Below are positions 63,739-64,000 of a stretch of DNA of 64,000 nt, piece after piece. The translations under genes were made by a program, and so were the position numbers. The stretch is from Allobrachymonas chironomi DSM 19884 (GTDB lineage Bacteria; Pseudomonadota; Gammaproteobacteria; Burkholderiales; Burkholderiaceae_C). The stretch covers positions 310,001-374,000 of the forward strand of contig NZ_KB894766.1 of the NCBI RefSeq assembly GCF_000374625.1, read 5' to 3'. The notes under the pieces are model-generated. The model worked only from the letters and a program-made list of their open reading frames with translations. It did not search any database and was not told where the DNA came from. Every line of letters starts with the position of its first letter. The first letter of the stretch is position 1.

Positions 63739-64000
63739 ATGCAACGTCGCGAATTCACGTTTGCCGGCATCGCCGGCGTCACTGCAGCCGGCCTGGCGAC
63801 CCTGAGCCTGCCGGCCCGTGCCCAATCGGCCAGCGATTACACCGCCGGCAAGGACTACATGGTGCTGCGCAAGCCGGTCGCCACCAGCGCCCCGGCCGGC
63901 AAGGTCGAGGTGATCGAGTTCTTCGGCTACTGGTGCCCGCACTGCAACACCTTTGATCCCGAATTCAACGCCTGGATGAAGTCGGCTCCGGCCCACATCC
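63739..64000 (+). CDS. dsbA: Thiol:disulfide interchange protein DsbA/DsbL-like (3' end outside window)
   Basis: The first 87 residues are visible. An N-terminal signal peptide with an RRE pair (MQRREFTFAGIAGVTAAGL) ends near SLPARAQS, so it is exported and could use the Tat route. The thioredoxin active site is CPHC within FFGYWCPHCNTF, the DsbA type. The remainder lies outside the window. A ribosome-like TGGAGATCC precedes the ATG. The argS-SPOR-dsbA order supports the assignment. Confidence 0.9.
   Translation, partial: MQRREFTFAGIAGVTAAGLATLSLPARAQSASDYTAGKDYMVLRKPVATSAPAGKVEVIEFFGYWCPHCNTFDPEFNAWMKSAPAHI

Noticed and set aside
1-64000. CRISPR arrays, tRNA and rRNA genes, insertion sequences
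   Set aside because: No spaced direct repeats, clover-leaf or rRNA signatures, or transposase-like frames were seen in the reading.

Overview
This is a GC-rich chromosomal stretch from a betaproteobacterium, most likely Burkholderiales and perhaps Comamonadaceae. The placement is inferred from recognised families and gene orders. These include a PhaM-type polyhydroxyalkanoate granule regulator, a DUF3567 protein, the argS-SPOR-dsbA order, the rpmH-rnpA-yidD-yidC-mnmE neighbourhood beside dnaA, and an adenosylcobalamin-dependent ribonucleotide reductase. I saw no tRNA or rRNA genes, CRISPR array or insertion sequence. Both parts of RNase P are present: the RNA (rnpB) near 3.2-3.5 kb and the protein (rnpA) near 57 kb.

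Layout. 1-14.8 kb: a DUF484 gene (cut by the window edge) and dapF face a NUDIX/metallo-beta-lactamase fusion gene across a perfect inverted repeat. Then come rnpB, panD, a minus-strand cluster (THUMP methyltransferase, lipoprotein, PIN protein), a small cysteine-rich protein, a class II amidotransferase, phaM, a copper-chaperone pair (DUF2946 and PCu(A)C), and a degenerate fumarylacetoacetate-hydrolase homologue divergent from a dioxygenase/DUF2218 operon with a Fur-box-like site. DUF3108, DUF3567 and purU follow. 14.8-30.7 kb: aminotransferase, RarD-like transporter, PLP-homeostasis protein, MscS channel, PilT-like ATPase, a beta-hydroxyacid dehydrogenase, YbaN, a trpS gene with a C-terminal extension, an alanine/glycine symporter, a phasin-like protein, malate synthase G, a six-EF-hand protein, pncC, a DksA-like protein and mnmA. 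30.8-43.6 kb: nitronate monooxygenase-like protein, class II ribonucleotide reductase, Mpo1-like membrane protein, pncB, a CopD-like protein, and a fatty-acid catabolic cluster (acyl-CoA dehydrogenase, thiolase, acyl-CoA synthetase) divergent from an AraC regulator, then a CysB-like regulator.

43.7-51.8 kb is the clearest accessory region. It is a type I restriction-modification operon read on the minus strand (hsdM, hsdS, two extra genes, a 64-residue gene, hsdR) inserted between mnmE and the cysB-like gene. The extra pair is a DUF6932 nucleotidyltransferase-like protein and an unrecognised 302-residue partner that overlaps it. This embedded pair is the best candidate for an undescribed system in the window.

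51.9-64 kb is core genome: mnmE, a short-chain dehydrogenase, a DUF938 methyltransferase, yidC, yidD, rnpA, rpmH, dnaA, a DUF3422 protein, argS, a SPOR-domain protein and the start of a dsbA-like gene. dnaA is not followed by dnaN, and the rpmH-dnaA gap has no consensus DnaA box. Most genes in the window have convincing ribosome binding sites. Several convergent or operon-end junctions carry clear hairpin terminators.
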